Notes: a model not told the origin generated them from the letters alone. DNA of 64,000 nt from Leucobacter sp. CX169 (GCF_017161405.1 NZ_CP071051.1:806001-870000), one strand, 5' to 3'; positions 26,865-36,222 are shown, counted from the stretch's first letter. Made by a program: numbers and translations.

Positions 26865-26900
26865 GAAAATAAACCGACGAGCGGCTGGACTTTTATTTTC
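26865..26900. promoter_or_regulatory. AT-rich dyad in the hydrolase/methyltransferase divergent promoter
   Basis: GAAAATAAA (26865-26873) and TTTATTTTC (26892-26900) are perfect 9-bp complements separated by 18 bases, an obvious outlier in GC-rich DNA. The position between divergent genes and next to TetR genes suggests an operator. Confidence 0.6.
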
Positions 26901-26989
26901 AACGTTTGTAGAGTTTCCGCAGTACCACTTATCGGACATTGCCGTCCGCTCGTCACCTCACGAGGGGCGGCCCACACTCAGGAGACGCT

Positions 26990-27979
26990 ATGACTGCATC
27001 GTCAGTACCCGCAACGCCACACCGCATTCTCGACATCGCCATTGGGTTCATGGGAGCGAAGCAGCTCTTCGCCGCGAGTCGCGTCGGGCTCTTCCGTGCG
27101 CTGGCTGGAGGGTCGAAGACCATCCCCGAGCTGGCGGCCGCGACCGGCGTCTCCGAGCGCCAGATCCGGATCCTCGCCGACTCCGCGAACGCGCAGGGGC
27201 TCCTCGAGCGCTCGGACGCCACGTACTCGCTGGCGGACGACGCGCGGGCATACCTCTCGGGCACGGGCGACATCGACCTCACCCCGTTCCTCGCCTTCCT
27301 CAACGACATTAGCTACCCGCAGTGGCTGGACTACGACCGCACGGTCGACTCCGACGAAGCCGGCACGCTCGACCTGGACGAGGCAGGCTGGAGTGATTTC
27401 ATGGCGGGCGTCATGACCTACAACGCCCTGCACGCCGAGCAGTTCGGAGACGCCTTCGATTTCAGCTCGTTCCGCAACGCCCTCGACTTTGGCGGGCTGG
27501 CCCCCGGGTTCACCCTCGAGGCGCTGCGCCGCAACCCCGAGCTGTCTGCCCGTTTCGTCTACGCGCCCGATTTCGTCGATTCGGTCGCGGTCGCGCTCGA
27601 TGATGCCGGGGTGACCGATCGCACGACCGTCGAGGGCGGGGCGACCGAGTCGGCCGTGCCGGGAGGTGCGCACGACCTCGTACTACTCACCCACGTGCTG
27701 CACCGCTTCGACGCCGAGCAGAACCGCACCATTCTGCGGAACGTGCGCGACCCCGCGGCGGACGGGGCGACGCTCCTGCTGCTCGACTTCTTCCTCGACC
27801 AGGATGGGGTGCAGCGCAAGATCGATGCGCTGCACGCGGGTGAGTACTTCAACATCGACGGGACCGTCGCCTACCCCATCGAGGACGTCGAGTCGTGGCT
27901 TGCCGAGTCGGGCTGGCAGGTGGAGCGCCTCGTCGAGCTCGACGGGAGCCCGCGCGTGCTCGTCGCGACCGCGGCGTAG
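26990..27979 (+). CDS. SAM-dependent O-methyltransferase (HIOMT/CrtF-like)
   Basis: Start ATG 26990 has AGGAG at 26980-26984; 329 residues. An N-terminal dimerisation/winged-helix domain (~10-85: FMGAKQLFAASRVGLFRALAGG, TIPELAAATGVSERQIRILADS) precedes a Rossmann methyltransferase domain. In the latter, ALDFGGLAPGFTLEAL replaces the usual DVGGGxG and AHDLVLLTHVLHRFD is the post-I block. Members methylate small hydroxyl or phenolic compounds. The weakened glycine motif might lower activity. Convergent with TetR 28039. Confidence 0.85.
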   Translation: MTASSVPATPHRILDIAIGFMGAKQLFAASRVGLFRALAGGSKTIPELAAATGVSERQIRILADSANAQGLLERSDATYSLADDARAYLSGTGDIDLTPFLAFLNDISYPQWLDYDRTVDSDEAGTLDLDEAGWSDFMAGVMTYNALHAEQFGDAFDFSSFRNALDFGGLAPGFTLEALRRNPELSARFVYAPDFVDSVAVALDDAGVTDRTTVEGGATESAVPGGAHDLVLLTHVLHRFDAEQNRTILRNVRDPAADGATLLLLDFFLDQDGVQRKIDALHAGEYFNIDGTVAYPIEDVESWLAESGWQVERLVELDGSPRVLVATAA

Positions 27980-27998
27980 GCCCGAACGGGCAGCAGTA

Positions 27999-28030
27999 AG
28001 GCGCGCGGCTCCGTAGTGGGCCGCGCGCCT
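27999..28030. terminator. Bidirectional terminator between methyltransferase and TetR
   Basis: AGGCGCGCGGC (27999-28009) pairs with GCCGCGCGCCT (28020-28030) around a 10-base loop, with further pairing outside (AGCAG/CTGCT). It lies between convergent genes. Confidence 0.7.
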
Positions 28031-28038
28031 GTTCGCTG

Positions 28039-28635
28039 CTACCGGGCTACTCGGATCCGGTCGAGGAACGCGTCGACGTGCGACGCCAGATAGTCGCCGT
28101 TGACGTAGTCGGTGCCGAGCGCTTGCAAGAGCGTCGCCCCGATGTTCAGGGTGACGGCCTCGTCTACCAGCTGCTCGTTCGAGACCGGGCTGTCGATGTC
28201 GCCATCCTCGCGCGCCTCTTCGAGGTATTGCACAAGCCCGGCGCGCCAGCTAGCGAGGTGGTCGCCGTAGCCGTCGCGCAGTTCGGGGCTGAACGCGGCG
28301 CGCTCCCAGAAGGACAACAGGATCCGCGATGCGGTCTGGTCGGCCGCCGCCGTCGGCAACGTTGCGCGCAGCGCGACCTCGAGCGCCGCGAGGCCGCGCA
28401 TGCCCTCGGTGGCCGCCGCGACGTGGTCGCCCAGGCGGTGCAGCGAGCGCTCGTAGGCGCCCTTGATGATGTCGTCCTTGCCGGGGAAGTAGTGCTTGAG
28501 GGCGCCGTTCGCGAACCCGGCTTGCGCCGCGATCTCGCGCATCGTCGCCGCCTCGATGCCACCGCGCACGAGGAGCTCCCAGGTTGCATCGAGAATGTCT
28601 TCGCGACGCTGATCATGGTCAATGATTTTGGGCAT
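28039..28635 (-). CDS. TetR/AcrR-family regulator
   Basis: Start ATG 28635 follows AAGGAAG; 198 residues. HTH: ATMREIAAQAGFANGALKHYFPGKDDIIKGAY. The C-terminal domain (SRILLSFWERAAFSPEL, GLVQYLEEAREDGDID) closely parallels the TetR protein at 25483 (SRIVLSFWDRAAQDEEL, FLLEAQEDGELD), so they are paralogues of BetI-like type. It is transcribed after the ThDP enzyme gene in the same direction; a TTTTCT/AGAAAA dyad lies between them. Confidence 0.9.
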   Translation of the reverse strand: MPKIIDHDQRREDILDATWELLVRGGIEAATMREIAAQAGFANGALKHYFPGKDDIIKGAYERSLHRLGDHVAAATEGMRGLAALEVALRATLPTAAADQTASRILLSFWERAAFSPELRDGYGDHLASWRAGLVQYLEEAREDGDIDSPVSNEQLVDEAVTLNIGATLLQALGTDYVNGDYLASHVDAFLDRIRVAR

Positions 28636-28665
28636 GCGCTTCCTTGCGACGAGGGTGGGGCGGGA

Positions 28666-28688
28666 TTTTCTCCAGTGTAGACAGAAAA
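28666..28688. promoter_or_regulatory. Dyad TTTTCT-N11-AGAAAA upstream of TetR 28635
   Basis: Two 6-bp complementary arms separated by 11 bases lie 31 bases before the TetR start, the usual place of an autoregulatory TetR operator. The arms resemble the A/T-rich arms at 26865-26900. Confidence 0.45.
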
Positions 28689-28691
28689 GAT

Positions 28692-30488
28692 CTACGAGAC
28701 GCCGTTGGCGCGCAGAATCTCCTCTTGGTACGGAGCGATCACCGTGCGAGAGACCCGGCAGTCCAGCAGGATCGTGCCGCTGCCGCCCGCCGCCGTCCAT
28801 GCTTCGAGCGCTGCGAGGTCGTCGAGCCGGTCCACGCGCACCCCGGTCGCGCCGAGCGCGGACGCGAGCCCCGCGAAGTCGACGTCAGGGATGAGCATGG
28901 GGGTCTGATCGAGCCCCATACGCCCGTAGAGGTGCACCTCCGCGCCATAGGCCCCGTCGTTGAACACGACGATGATGCAGCGATTCGCGGTACGGATCGC
29001 GGTCTCGAGATCGGCGAGCGCCATGAGCCCGCCGCCGTCGCCGGTCGCGAGCACGACGGTCGTGTCGGGGGCGGCAGCCGCGATGCCCGCGACGGTGGGG
29101 AAGCCGAGGCCGATGGTCTGGTAGGCCGTGCCGACCATGATCGAACGCTCGGGCGAGGCGGCCTGCCAGAACATGTTCGACCAGCCGATGAAGTGGCCGC
29201 CGTCGGTGGTGACGTGACGGTCCGCGGGAAGCAACTCGGCGATGCGCGCGGCCACTGTGCGGGGGTCGAGTCGGCCGTCGGCGCAGACCCCATCGGGGTG
29301 TTCGGAGCTGCCGTCGTTGAGTACGCGCAGCGCGCCGCCGGGGACGAGTTCGGCGGCGACGCTCTCGCGCCAGGCGCTGGGGTTGGGGCGGGCGCCGAGC
29401 AACGCCTCGCCCAGAGCGCGAACCAGCACCTGAGCGTCGCCCTGCAGCAGCACGTGTGCGATCGGGTGCGCCGTTTTGGGCGGCGCCACCTGATCGAGGT
29501 CGATGCGAATGACCGTGGCGCCGGGGCCGAACAGCTCGCCGAAGCGCATCGTGAACTGGTTCAGGCTCGCCCCGACGACGAGCACGACGTCGGCCGCGGC
29601 GGCCGCCGCCATCGCGGCCTCCTGGCCGAAGCCGCCGGTGATCCCGAGGTCGTAGCGCTCGTCCGGGAAGATGCCGCGCGCGAGGGCCGTGCTGGCGGTC
29701 AAGGCACCGAGGGTGTCGGCGATCTGGCCGAGTTCGTTGCCCGCGCCCGCGAGCCAGGCTCCCCGGCCTGCGAGCACGAGGGGCCGCGCCGCGCCGCTCA
29801 GCGCATCGAAGGCTGCGGACAGGTCGGTGGGGGTGTCTGCCGCCACCGCTGCGGCCCGCCTGGGAGACTCGGACGGGGGGCGGTGCGTCGCGTCGGCGGG
29901 CGCCGCGCTGAGCGAGCGCCAGAGATCCGGGTCGCTGAGATCGATCTCGGTCGACGCGACGACTGGAGCAGCGGGCGCGGGGACGACCGCATTCGCGAGA
30001 TCGTAGGGAATCGCGAGGACGACGGGCCTCCGGGCGCGCTCAGCGGTCGCGACGGCACGGGCGACCGTCTCGGCGATGCCGGCGGGGGAGAGCGAGTACA
30101 AGCGAATGCCGAGGGCCGCGGTGAGCATGTCCTGATCGACGTCCCACATCCGTGGCCCGCTGTTCGGGGCGTCGCCGACGACGACGAGCATCGGGGTGCG
30201 CGCGCGGGCAGCCTCGGCGAGGGCGGTGAGGGCATTCGTGAACCCGGCGCCATAGGTCGTAGTGGCGATTGCGATCTTGCCGGACACCCGAGTGTAGGCG
30301 TCCGCTGCGGCGACCGTTCCGGCCTCGTGCCGCACGGTCGTCAACGTGACGCCCTGTGCGGTGAGCGCGTCGATGAGGTGCGCGTTCCCGTTGCCCATGA
30401 GCCCAAAGGCCTGGCGCGTGTGACCGGCGAGGACCTCGGCGAGTCGGGCGGAAACGGTTGTGGGGTTCGACGAGTCGGGCTGGGGCAT
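28692..30488 (-). CDS. Thiamine-diphosphate-dependent enzyme (acetolactate synthase/benzoylformate decarboxylase-like)
   Basis: 598 residues in three domains. The N-terminal pyrimidine-binding domain has the cofactor glutamate in VRHEAGTVAAADAYTR. A central domain binds neither FAD nor nucleotide obviously. The C-terminal ThDP-binding domain has the GDG...N motif (LATGDGGGLMALADLE, ending in VVFNDGAYG). The family covers acetolactate synthases, phenylglyoxylate and oxalyl-CoA decarboxylases and carboligases; I cannot assign a substrate. The 165 bp upstream carry no gene. Confidence 0.85.
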   Translation of the reverse strand: MPQPDSSNPTTVSARLAEVLAGHTRQAFGLMGNGNAHLIDALTAQGVTLTTVRHEAGTVAAADAYTRVSGKIAIATTTYGAGFTNALTALAEAARARTPMLVVVGDAPNSGPRMWDVDQDMLTAALGIRLYSLSPAGIAETVARAVATAERARRPVVLAIPYDLANAVVPAPAAPVVASTEIDLSDPDLWRSLSAAPADATHRPPSESPRRAAAVAADTPTDLSAAFDALSGAARPLVLAGRGAWLAGAGNELGQIADTLGALTASTALARGIFPDERYDLGITGGFGQEAAMAAAAAADVVLVVGASLNQFTMRFGELFGPGATVIRIDLDQVAPPKTAHPIAHVLLQGDAQVLVRALGEALLGARPNPSAWRESVAAELVPGGALRVLNDGSSEHPDGVCADGRLDPRTVAARIAELLPADRHVTTDGGHFIGWSNMFWQAASPERSIMVGTAYQTIGLGFPTVAGIAAAAPDTTVVLATGDGGGLMALADLETAIRTANRCIIVVFNDGAYGAEVHLYGRMGLDQTPMLIPDVDFAGLASALGATGVRVDRLDDLAALEAWTAAGGSGTILLDCRVSRTVIAPYQEEILRANGVS

Positions 30489-30653
30489 GGAGAAACCTTA
30501 CGGTGCGATGGGGCAGGATCCGTATGTGTCTCTCGGCGACTGGGGAGAGCCGGTGCCTGGCGAGAATGCCGCCGGCCTCGATGCCGCTCGTGTGCTCCTT
30601 TTTCGAACACCGGCGCCGCTTTCACCAGCGCCTGACGCGGTAAGTCTATACGC

Positions 30654-31562
30654 CTACCCGAGCGCCCGCGCCTCCTCGCCGAGCACCTCCCGCACGGCGG
30701 CGAGCGCGGGGTGGGCGCCGCCCGCGGCCCGTGCGGCGGTGAAGATCGTGCGGCGGGGCTCGCCGGCCAGGGCCTCGAGCCGGAGGCGGAGGGTGCTGCC
30801 CACGTGGACGAGCCCGGGCAGCAGGGCGACGGCGTTCCCGGACTCAATGAGGCGCACGTGGGCCTGGAGGTCGGCCGTCTCGTAGCGCACGTCGGGCTCG
30901 AACCCGGCGCTGCGACATGCCTGTTCCGCCCAGTGCCGGGAGGCGGCGCCGCGCGGTTCCATCACCCACGGGAGCAGCGCCGCGTCAGCGAGGGTGCGTG
31001 CCCGGTCGAACTCCGCGTCGCCCGAACCGGTGGCGGGGAGCGCGAGTTGAATGAGGTCTTCGGTGAGCGGCTCGCGATCCAGGCCCGTGAAGTGGGCCGC
31101 TGCGTGGCCGGGATACTGCTCGGCGACCACAAGGTCGAAACCGCGCGCCCACGTCTCGTGGAGTGCCGACTCCGGTTCGTGCTGCACCATCTCGACGCGC
31201 AGGTGCGGGTGCAGCGCACGCAACCGCCTGAGCGCCTGCGGCATGATGGCGAGCACCGCGGTCTGGAACACGGCCACGCGGATGGTGCCGGAGACCTCGG
31301 GGAGTCCGCGGTGCAGCGCGGCCTCGGCGCGTTCGAGCCCGGCGAGGAGCGCCTCGGTCTCGGCGACGAGCGCGCGCGCCGCCGCGGTGAGCTCGAGCGT
31401 GCGCCCCGTGCGGCGAAGCAGGGGGACGGCCGCCTCGCGCTCAAGGATCGCGAGCTGCTGGGACACCGCGGAGGGGCTGTAGTTCAGCGCCTCCGCCACG
31501 GCCGCCACGGTGCCGCGCACGGAGAGTTCCCACAACAGCCGCAGCCGCTTCATGTCGAGCAT
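30654..31562 (-). CDS. LysR-family transcriptional regulator
   Basis: 302 residues: N-terminal winged HTH (RLLWELSVRGTVAAVAEALNYSPSAVSQQLAILE) and a type 2 periplasmic-binding-like effector domain. It starts at ATG 31562 and is divergent from putA, with 157 bp between the two starts. The arrangement suggests that it controls proline oxidation, though the sequence does not show the inducer. Confidence 0.9.
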   Translation of the reverse strand: MLDMKRLRLLWELSVRGTVAAVAEALNYSPSAVSQQLAILEREAAVPLLRRTGRTLELTAAARALVAETEALLAGLERAEAALHRGLPEVSGTIRVAVFQTAVLAIMPQALRRLRALHPHLRVEMVQHEPESALHETWARGFDLVVAEQYPGHAAAHFTGLDREPLTEDLIQLALPATGSGDAEFDRARTLADAALLPWVMEPRGAASRHWAEQACRSAGFEPDVRYETADLQAHVRLIESGNAVALLPGLVHVGSTLRLRLEALAGEPRRTIFTAARAAGGAHPALAAVREVLGEEARALG

Positions 31563-31719
31563 GGCTCGGTCCCTTCTATTGTGCAGTTTTGCTTCATGCT
31601 ATTGCTCAGTAAGCGTCGCTTTACTTCACCTTAGGGGCGAGTCACACTTGCCACAAGACGTGATTACGCGGGCCAAACCGCCCGCCCCGTCCGCCCACAC
31701 CGCGACGAAAGGCCCACCG

Positions 31720-34700
31720 TTGACCTCCTCCCACGCAGCCGACACCAGCCCGAGCGCCCTGGCCCGCCCGCAGGATCTCGCGGACGACGCGATCGCGCTC
31801 GTGCGCCGCTGGCTCGCGGAGGCCGCGGCGATCCCGGCCGACGCCTCGGCCGCGCGCCTCGCGGGCGTGCTGCGCGACCCGAACGGGCTCGACTTCACGG
31901 TGGGCTTCGTCGACGGAGTGGTGCGGCCTGAGGACCTGAAGGTGGCGGCGAAGCAGCTGCAGCAGCTCGTGCCCCTGACTCCGAAGTTCTTGCCCGGCGC
32001 GCTGCGCGGCGCCATCGGCCTGGGTGGGGCGACTGCTCCCGTGCTGCCCGGCGTCGTCGTCCCGATCGCGCGGCGAGTGCTGCGCCAGATGGTCAGCCAC
32101 CTGATCGTCGACGCGAGCGATGCCAAGCTCGGCCCGGCCATCGCGAAGATCAAGCGCGATGGCGTCCGGCTGAACGTCAATCTGCTGGGTGAGGCGATCC
32201 TGGGCGAGCACGAGGCCGAGCGTCGACTCGCCGGCACCCACACGCTACTGGCCCGCCCCGACGTCGACTACGTCTCGATCAAGGTCTCCTCGACGGTCGC
32301 GCCCCACAACCACTGGGCATTTGACGAGGCGGTGGACAAGATCGAGGCCCACCTCGTGCCCCTGTTCGAGCGCGCCAACCAGGCGAGCCCAGCGAAGTTC
32401 ATCAACCTCGACATGGAGGAGTACAAGGACCTCGACCTCACCCTCGCGGTGTTCACGCGCATCCTGGACCGCCCGGAGTTCCTGGAGCTCGAGGCGGGCA
32501 TCGTGCTGCAGGCCTACCTGCCCGACGCCCTCGGCGCGATGATGCACCTGCAGGAGTGGTCCGCCGCCCGAGTCGCCCGCGGCGGCGGTGCGATCAAGGT
32601 GCGTGTCGTGAAGGGCGCCAACCTCCCCATGGAGCTCGTCGACGCCGCCGTGCACGGCTGGCCCGCCGCGACCTGGGGCACGAAGCAGGACTCGGACACG
32701 AGCTACAAGGCCGTGCTCGACTACGCGCTGCACCCCGAGCGGATCGGCAATGTGCGGGTCGGCGTCGCGGGGCACAACCTGTTCGACGTGGCGCTCGCGT
32801 GGCGCCTCGCCCAGGCGCGCGGCGTCACCGACGGCATCGAGTTCGAGATGCTGCTTGGCATGGCGACGGGGCAGGCCGAGGCCGTCCGGCGCGAGGTCGG
32901 CTCGCTGCTGCTGTACACGCCCGTCGTGCACCCCGCCGAGTTCGACGTCGCGATCGCGTACCTGATCCGCCGACTCGAGGAGGGCGCAAGCCAGGAGAAC
33001 TTCATGTCGGCGGTGTTCGAGCTCAACGACAGCGCGGCGCTGTTCGAGCGCGAGAAGGATCGCTTCCTCGCCTCCCTCGGGGCACTCGACGCGATGGCCG
33101 GCAGCGAGGGCAACCGCCACGCACCGCGCCCCAACCGCGTGCAGGATCGCCGCCACTTCGACGAGGCCGGCGTCGAGCGTCGTGTGAACGCCCGGGCCAC
33201 CGAGGCGTTGGCCTTCGAGAACACGCCCGACACCGACCCCGACCTGCCCGGCAACCGGCTGTGGGGCCGCGCGATCGTCGGCCGCATGGCGGGCTCGCAG
33301 CTCGGATCCGGGACCGTCCTGGGCAGCCGGGTGGAAAGCGCTGAGGCACTCGGCAAGATCATCGAGCGGGGCATCGCGGCGGCCGCGGACTGGCAGGCGT
33401 TGGGCGCGGCCGGCCGCGCCGAGATCCTGCACCGCGCCGGCGAACGCCTCGAAGCGCGCCGCGCCGAGCTGCTCGAGGTGATGGGTGCCGAGTGCGGCAA
33501 AACCCTCGACCAGGGCGATCCCGAGGTGTCCGAGGCGATCGACTTCGCCCACTACTACGCGGGCCTGGGCCAGCGGGTCGAGCGGGTCGACGGCGCGCGC
33601 TTCGAGGCGAAGCGCCTCACCGCCGTCATCCCACCCTGGAACTTCCCCGTCGCGATCTCCGCGGGCGGCACGCTTGCCGCGCTCGCGGCAGGATCCGCCG
33701 TGATCCTGAAGCCGGCGACGCAGGCGGCCCGCTCAGGCGCAGTGATGGCGGAGGCGCTCTGGGAGGCGGGCGTGCCCCGCGAGGTGCTGCAGTTCGTGCA
33801 GTTCGCTGACCGGGAGCTCGGTTCACTTCTGGTGGGCGACCCGCGGCTGGACCGGTTGATCCTGACCGGCGCGTACGAGACCGCCGAGACGTTCCGTGGG
33901 CTGCGGCGAGACCTGCCGCTGCTCGCCGAAACGAGCGGCAAGAACGCGATCATCGTCACCCCGAACGCCGACCTCGACCTTGCGGCGAAGGACGTCGCCC
34001 TGTCGGCGTTCGGCCACGCCGGCCAGAAGTGCTCGGCGGCCTCGCTCGTCGTGCTTGTCGGTTCGGCCGCGACCTCGAAGCGGTTCCGCGGTCAGCTGCT
34101 GGACGCGGTGCGCTCGCTCAAGGTCGGGACCCCTGAGCAGATCGAGAGCCAGATGGGGCCGGTCATCGCGCCGCCCACGGGCAAGCTGCTGCGCGGGCTC
34201 ACGACGCTCAGCGCGGGGGAGAGCTGGCTCATTCAGCCCGCCCCGGTCGCGAGTAACAGCCCGCTCGCGGCCGGGCCGGACGGGGAGAGCAAGCTCTGGA
34301 GTCCGGGTGTGCGGGACGGCGTCAAGCGCGGCTCCGAGTACCACCTCACCGAGTACTTCGGGCCGATCCTGGGCATCATGACGGCCGAAACGCTCGACGA
34401 GGCCATCGACATCGTGAACGAGATCGACTACGGCCTCACCAGCGGCCTGCACTCACTCGATCGCGATGAACTCGACCGCTGGCTGTCGCGCATCGAGGCG
34501 GGCAACCTGTACGTCAACCGCGGCATCACCGGCGCGATCGTGCAGCGCCAGCCCTTCGGGGGATGGAAGAAGTCGGCGATCGGCGCGGGGACGAAGGCCG
34601 GCGGCCCGAACTACCTGCACGGGCTCGGCGACTGGACGGACGCGCCGATCTCGGCCGCGCCGCGAAGCCCGCGCCCCACCGCGGGACCGCTGCTGTCCGC

Positions 34701-35292
34701 TGCGGCGCGCGCCGGCGTCGAGGGCGCCGAGCTTGAGTGGCTGCGCGCGGCCCTCGGCTCTGACGCGAACGCCTGGGACGAGGAGTTCGGCACGGCCCGT
34801 GACATCTCGGCGCTCGGGGTCGAGCGCAATATCCTGCGGTACCTGCCGGTGCCGGTCACGATTCGCGTCTCCGCCGACGCTCCGCTGCACCACGCGGTGC
34901 GCGCGGTGGCGGCAGGCCTTTCGGCTGGCGCCGCGCCGCTCGTGAGCGCGGCATTCCCGCTGCCCCAGCCCGTTGGCGAGGCGCTCGCATCGGCCGGGGT
35001 GACGGTCGCGGTGGAGGACGCCGCGGCCTGGGCATCCCGCGCCCGCGCATTGGCAGCCCAGGAGGGTCCGCACGCCGGGGCCCGTGTGCGCGTCGTCGCC
35101 GGCGCGGCCCGCGCCTCGGTGGTGGCCGACACCTACGCGGCCACGGGCGGCAAGCCCGACGTCGCGGTGTACGGCGGACCGGTCGTTTCGGCCGGTCGGG
35201 TGGAGATGCTGCCCCACCTCCACGAGCAGGCCATCTCGATCACCGCGCATCGCTTCGGCACGCCGAACCGGCTCTCGGAGGGCGTGATCTAG
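31720..35292 (+). CDS. putA: Bifunctional proline dehydrogenase / L-glutamate-gamma-semialdehyde dehydrogenase
   Basis: The frame is open from 31510, overlapping the LysR gene, but TTG 31720 with GAAAGG seven bases upstream gives a normal protein of 1190 residues. Residues ~20-450 are the FAD-dependent proline dehydrogenase barrel (YVSIKVSSTVAPHNHW, LDMEEYKDLDLT, VRVVKGANLPME). Residues ~480-960 are the P5C dehydrogenase, with glutamate in LAETSGKNAI and catalytic cysteine near 771 in GQKCSAAS. The C-terminal ~230 residues are an ALDH-like extension. The enzyme converts proline to glutamate. Divergent LysR is the likely regulator. Confidence 0.94.
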   Translation: MTSSHAADTSPSALARPQDLADDAIALVRRWLAEAAAIPADASAARLAGVLRDPNGLDFTVGFVDGVVRPEDLKVAAKQLQQLVPLTPKFLPGALRGAIGLGGATAPVLPGVVVPIARRVLRQMVSHLIVDASDAKLGPAIAKIKRDGVRLNVNLLGEAILGEHEAERRLAGTHTLLARPDVDYVSIKVSSTVAPHNHWAFDEAVDKIEAHLVPLFERANQASPAKFINLDMEEYKDLDLTLAVFTRILDRPEFLELEAGIVLQAYLPDALGAMMHLQEWSAARVARGGGAIKVRVVKGANLPMELVDAAVHGWPAATWGTKQDSDTSYKAVLDYALHPERIGNVRVGVAGHNLFDVALAWRLAQARGVTDGIEFEMLLGMATGQAEAVRREVGSLLLYTPVVHPAEFDVAIAYLIRRLEEGASQENFMSAVFELNDSAALFEREKDRFLASLGALDAMAGSEGNRHAPRPNRVQDRRHFDEAGVERRVNARATEALAFENTPDTDPDLPGNRLWGRAIVGRMAGSQLGSGTVLGSRVESAEALGKIIERGIAAAADWQALGAAGRAEILHRAGERLEARRAELLEVMGAECGKTLDQGDPEVSEAIDFAHYYAGLGQRVERVDGARFEAKRLTAVIPPWNFPVAISAGGTLAALAAGSAVILKPATQAARSGAVMAEALWEAGVPREVLQFVQFADRELGSLLVGDPRLDRLILTGAYETAETFRGLRRDLPLLAETSGKNAIIVTPNADLDLAAKDVALSAFGHAGQKCSAASLVVLVGSAATSKRFRGQLLDAVRSLKVGTPEQIESQMGPVIAPPTGKLLRGLTTLSAGESWLIQPAPVASNSPLAAGPDGESKLWSPGVRDGVKRGSEYHLTEYFGPILGIMTAETLDEAIDIVNEIDYGLTSGLHSLDRDELDRWLSRIEAGNLYVNRGITGAIVQRQPFGGWKKSAIGAGTKAGGPNYLHGLGDWTDAPISAAPRSPRPTAGPLLSAAARAGVEGAELEWLRAALGSDANAWDEEFGTARDISALGVERNILRYLPVPVTIRVSADAPLHHAVRAVAAGLSAGAAPLVSAAFPLPQPVGEALASAGVTVAVEDAAAWASRARALAAQEGPHAGARVRVVAGAARASVVADTYAATGGKPDVAVYGGPVVSAGRVEMLPHLHEQAISITAHRFGTPNRLSEGVI

Positions 35293-35314
35293 CTCCTCGC
35301 CCCGCTCGTTCTGA

Positions 35315-35377
35315 CATCTCGTGAGCGCAATGTGCAGGTTCGCGCGCGCTGAAGCGACACATTGCGCTCACGAGATG
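35315..35377. repeat. Perfect 20-bp inverted repeat between putA and IclR genes
   Basis: CATCTCGTGAGCGCAATGTG (35315-35334) and its exact complement (35358-35377) flank a 23-base loop. It lies between convergent genes and could end both transcripts, but lacks T runs. The arms are longer and less GC-rich than the other terminators here, so a dispersed palindromic repeat unit is possible. Confidence 0.7.
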
Positions 35378-35404
35378 GGGTGGACGCTGCAGGGCTGCCC
35401 GCCG

Positions 35405-36148
35405 CTAGCCCCGCGCGAGGCTGCCGAGCGTGGTCGTGATGCGTGACGCCGCGAGCCGCAGGCGCTCGGCGATGGCCTCGTTCGAGAGGCTCAAGCCCAC
35501 GTAGACGATCGCGATGGCGGCTGCCGGTTCGCCCGTGAGGCGCAGCGGTACGGCAATCGAGGTCAGCCCAGGGATGACCTCGTCCTGGCTGATGGCGTAC
35601 CCGGCGTCGAGCGGCTTCCTCGAGGGCACCGTGCCCTCGGGGAAAGCCGCACGTTCGGTCGGGGTCAAGATCGACTCGATGGCGTGGCTGGGCGCCCCGA
35701 GCCCGATCGGGTGACGGGTGCCCGGGCGCTGCGCGATCGCAGCGTGGGCGCGGTCGGGCTCGGCGCTGAGCAGGGTGAGCACCGAATCGTAGTCGAGCAC
35801 CGCGACGAACGCCGTCGCGCCGAGTTCGTTCGCGACCCCCGTCAGCTCGGGCCGCGCGGCCTGCTGCAGCGAGCTCGAGACCCCGTGCGCGAGCAGCGCG
35901 ATCTTCGGCCCGAGGCGGATGAGCCCCGCGGCGTCCCGCAGCACGAAGCGATGATCTTCGAGGGTGCGCAGGATCCGGTAGGCGTTCGATCGGTGCAGCC
36001 CGAGGCCCGCGGCGAGGTCCGCGATGGACATCGGGGAGCCGGCGTCGGCGAGGATCTCGAGCGCCTCGAGCCCGCGGGAGAGCGTCTGTGAGCGGGATCC
36101 GTCGACCGCCGCGCGCGCGGGCGCGGGGGATTCGGGGGTGGCGACCAT
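35405..36148 (-). CDS. IclR-family transcriptional regulator
   Basis: Start taken at ATG 36148 (the frame extends six codons upstream); 247 residues. N-terminal IclR HTH (LEALEILADAGSPMSIADLAAGLGLHRSNAYRILRTLE) and a GAF-like effector domain (TAFVAVLDYDSVLTLL, GLTSIAVPLRLTGEPAAAIAIVY). No obvious target gene adjoins it: putA is convergent and a LysR gene precedes it in the same direction. Confidence 0.9.
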   Translation of the reverse strand: MVATPESPAPARAAVDGSRSQTLSRGLEALEILADAGSPMSIADLAAGLGLHRSNAYRILRTLEDHRFVLRDAAGLIRLGPKIALLAHGVSSSLQQAARPELTGVANELGATAFVAVLDYDSVLTLLSAEPDRAHAAIAQRPGTRHPIGLGAPSHAIESILTPTERAAFPEGTVPSRKPLDAGYAISQDEVIPGLTSIAVPLRLTGEPAAAIAIVYVGLSLSNEAIAERLRLAASRITTTLGSLARG

Positions 36149-36222
36149 GCGCCTATTCTCGCGCACGCTTGAAACCGTGCCCGCCTGCCGCGCCGGGGGA
36201 ACGGCGCCGCAGGCCGGCCGAC

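Noticed and set aside
28644-30635. 663-codon plus-strand frame opposite the ThDP enzyme
   Set aside because: Arg/Gly/Asp-rich shadow translation with no domain; the minus-strand gene has complete ThDP motifs.
31510-31719. Longer start for putA at 31510
   Set aside because: It would overlap the divergent LysR gene and translate the promoter region; TTG 31720 has a good ribosome binding site.
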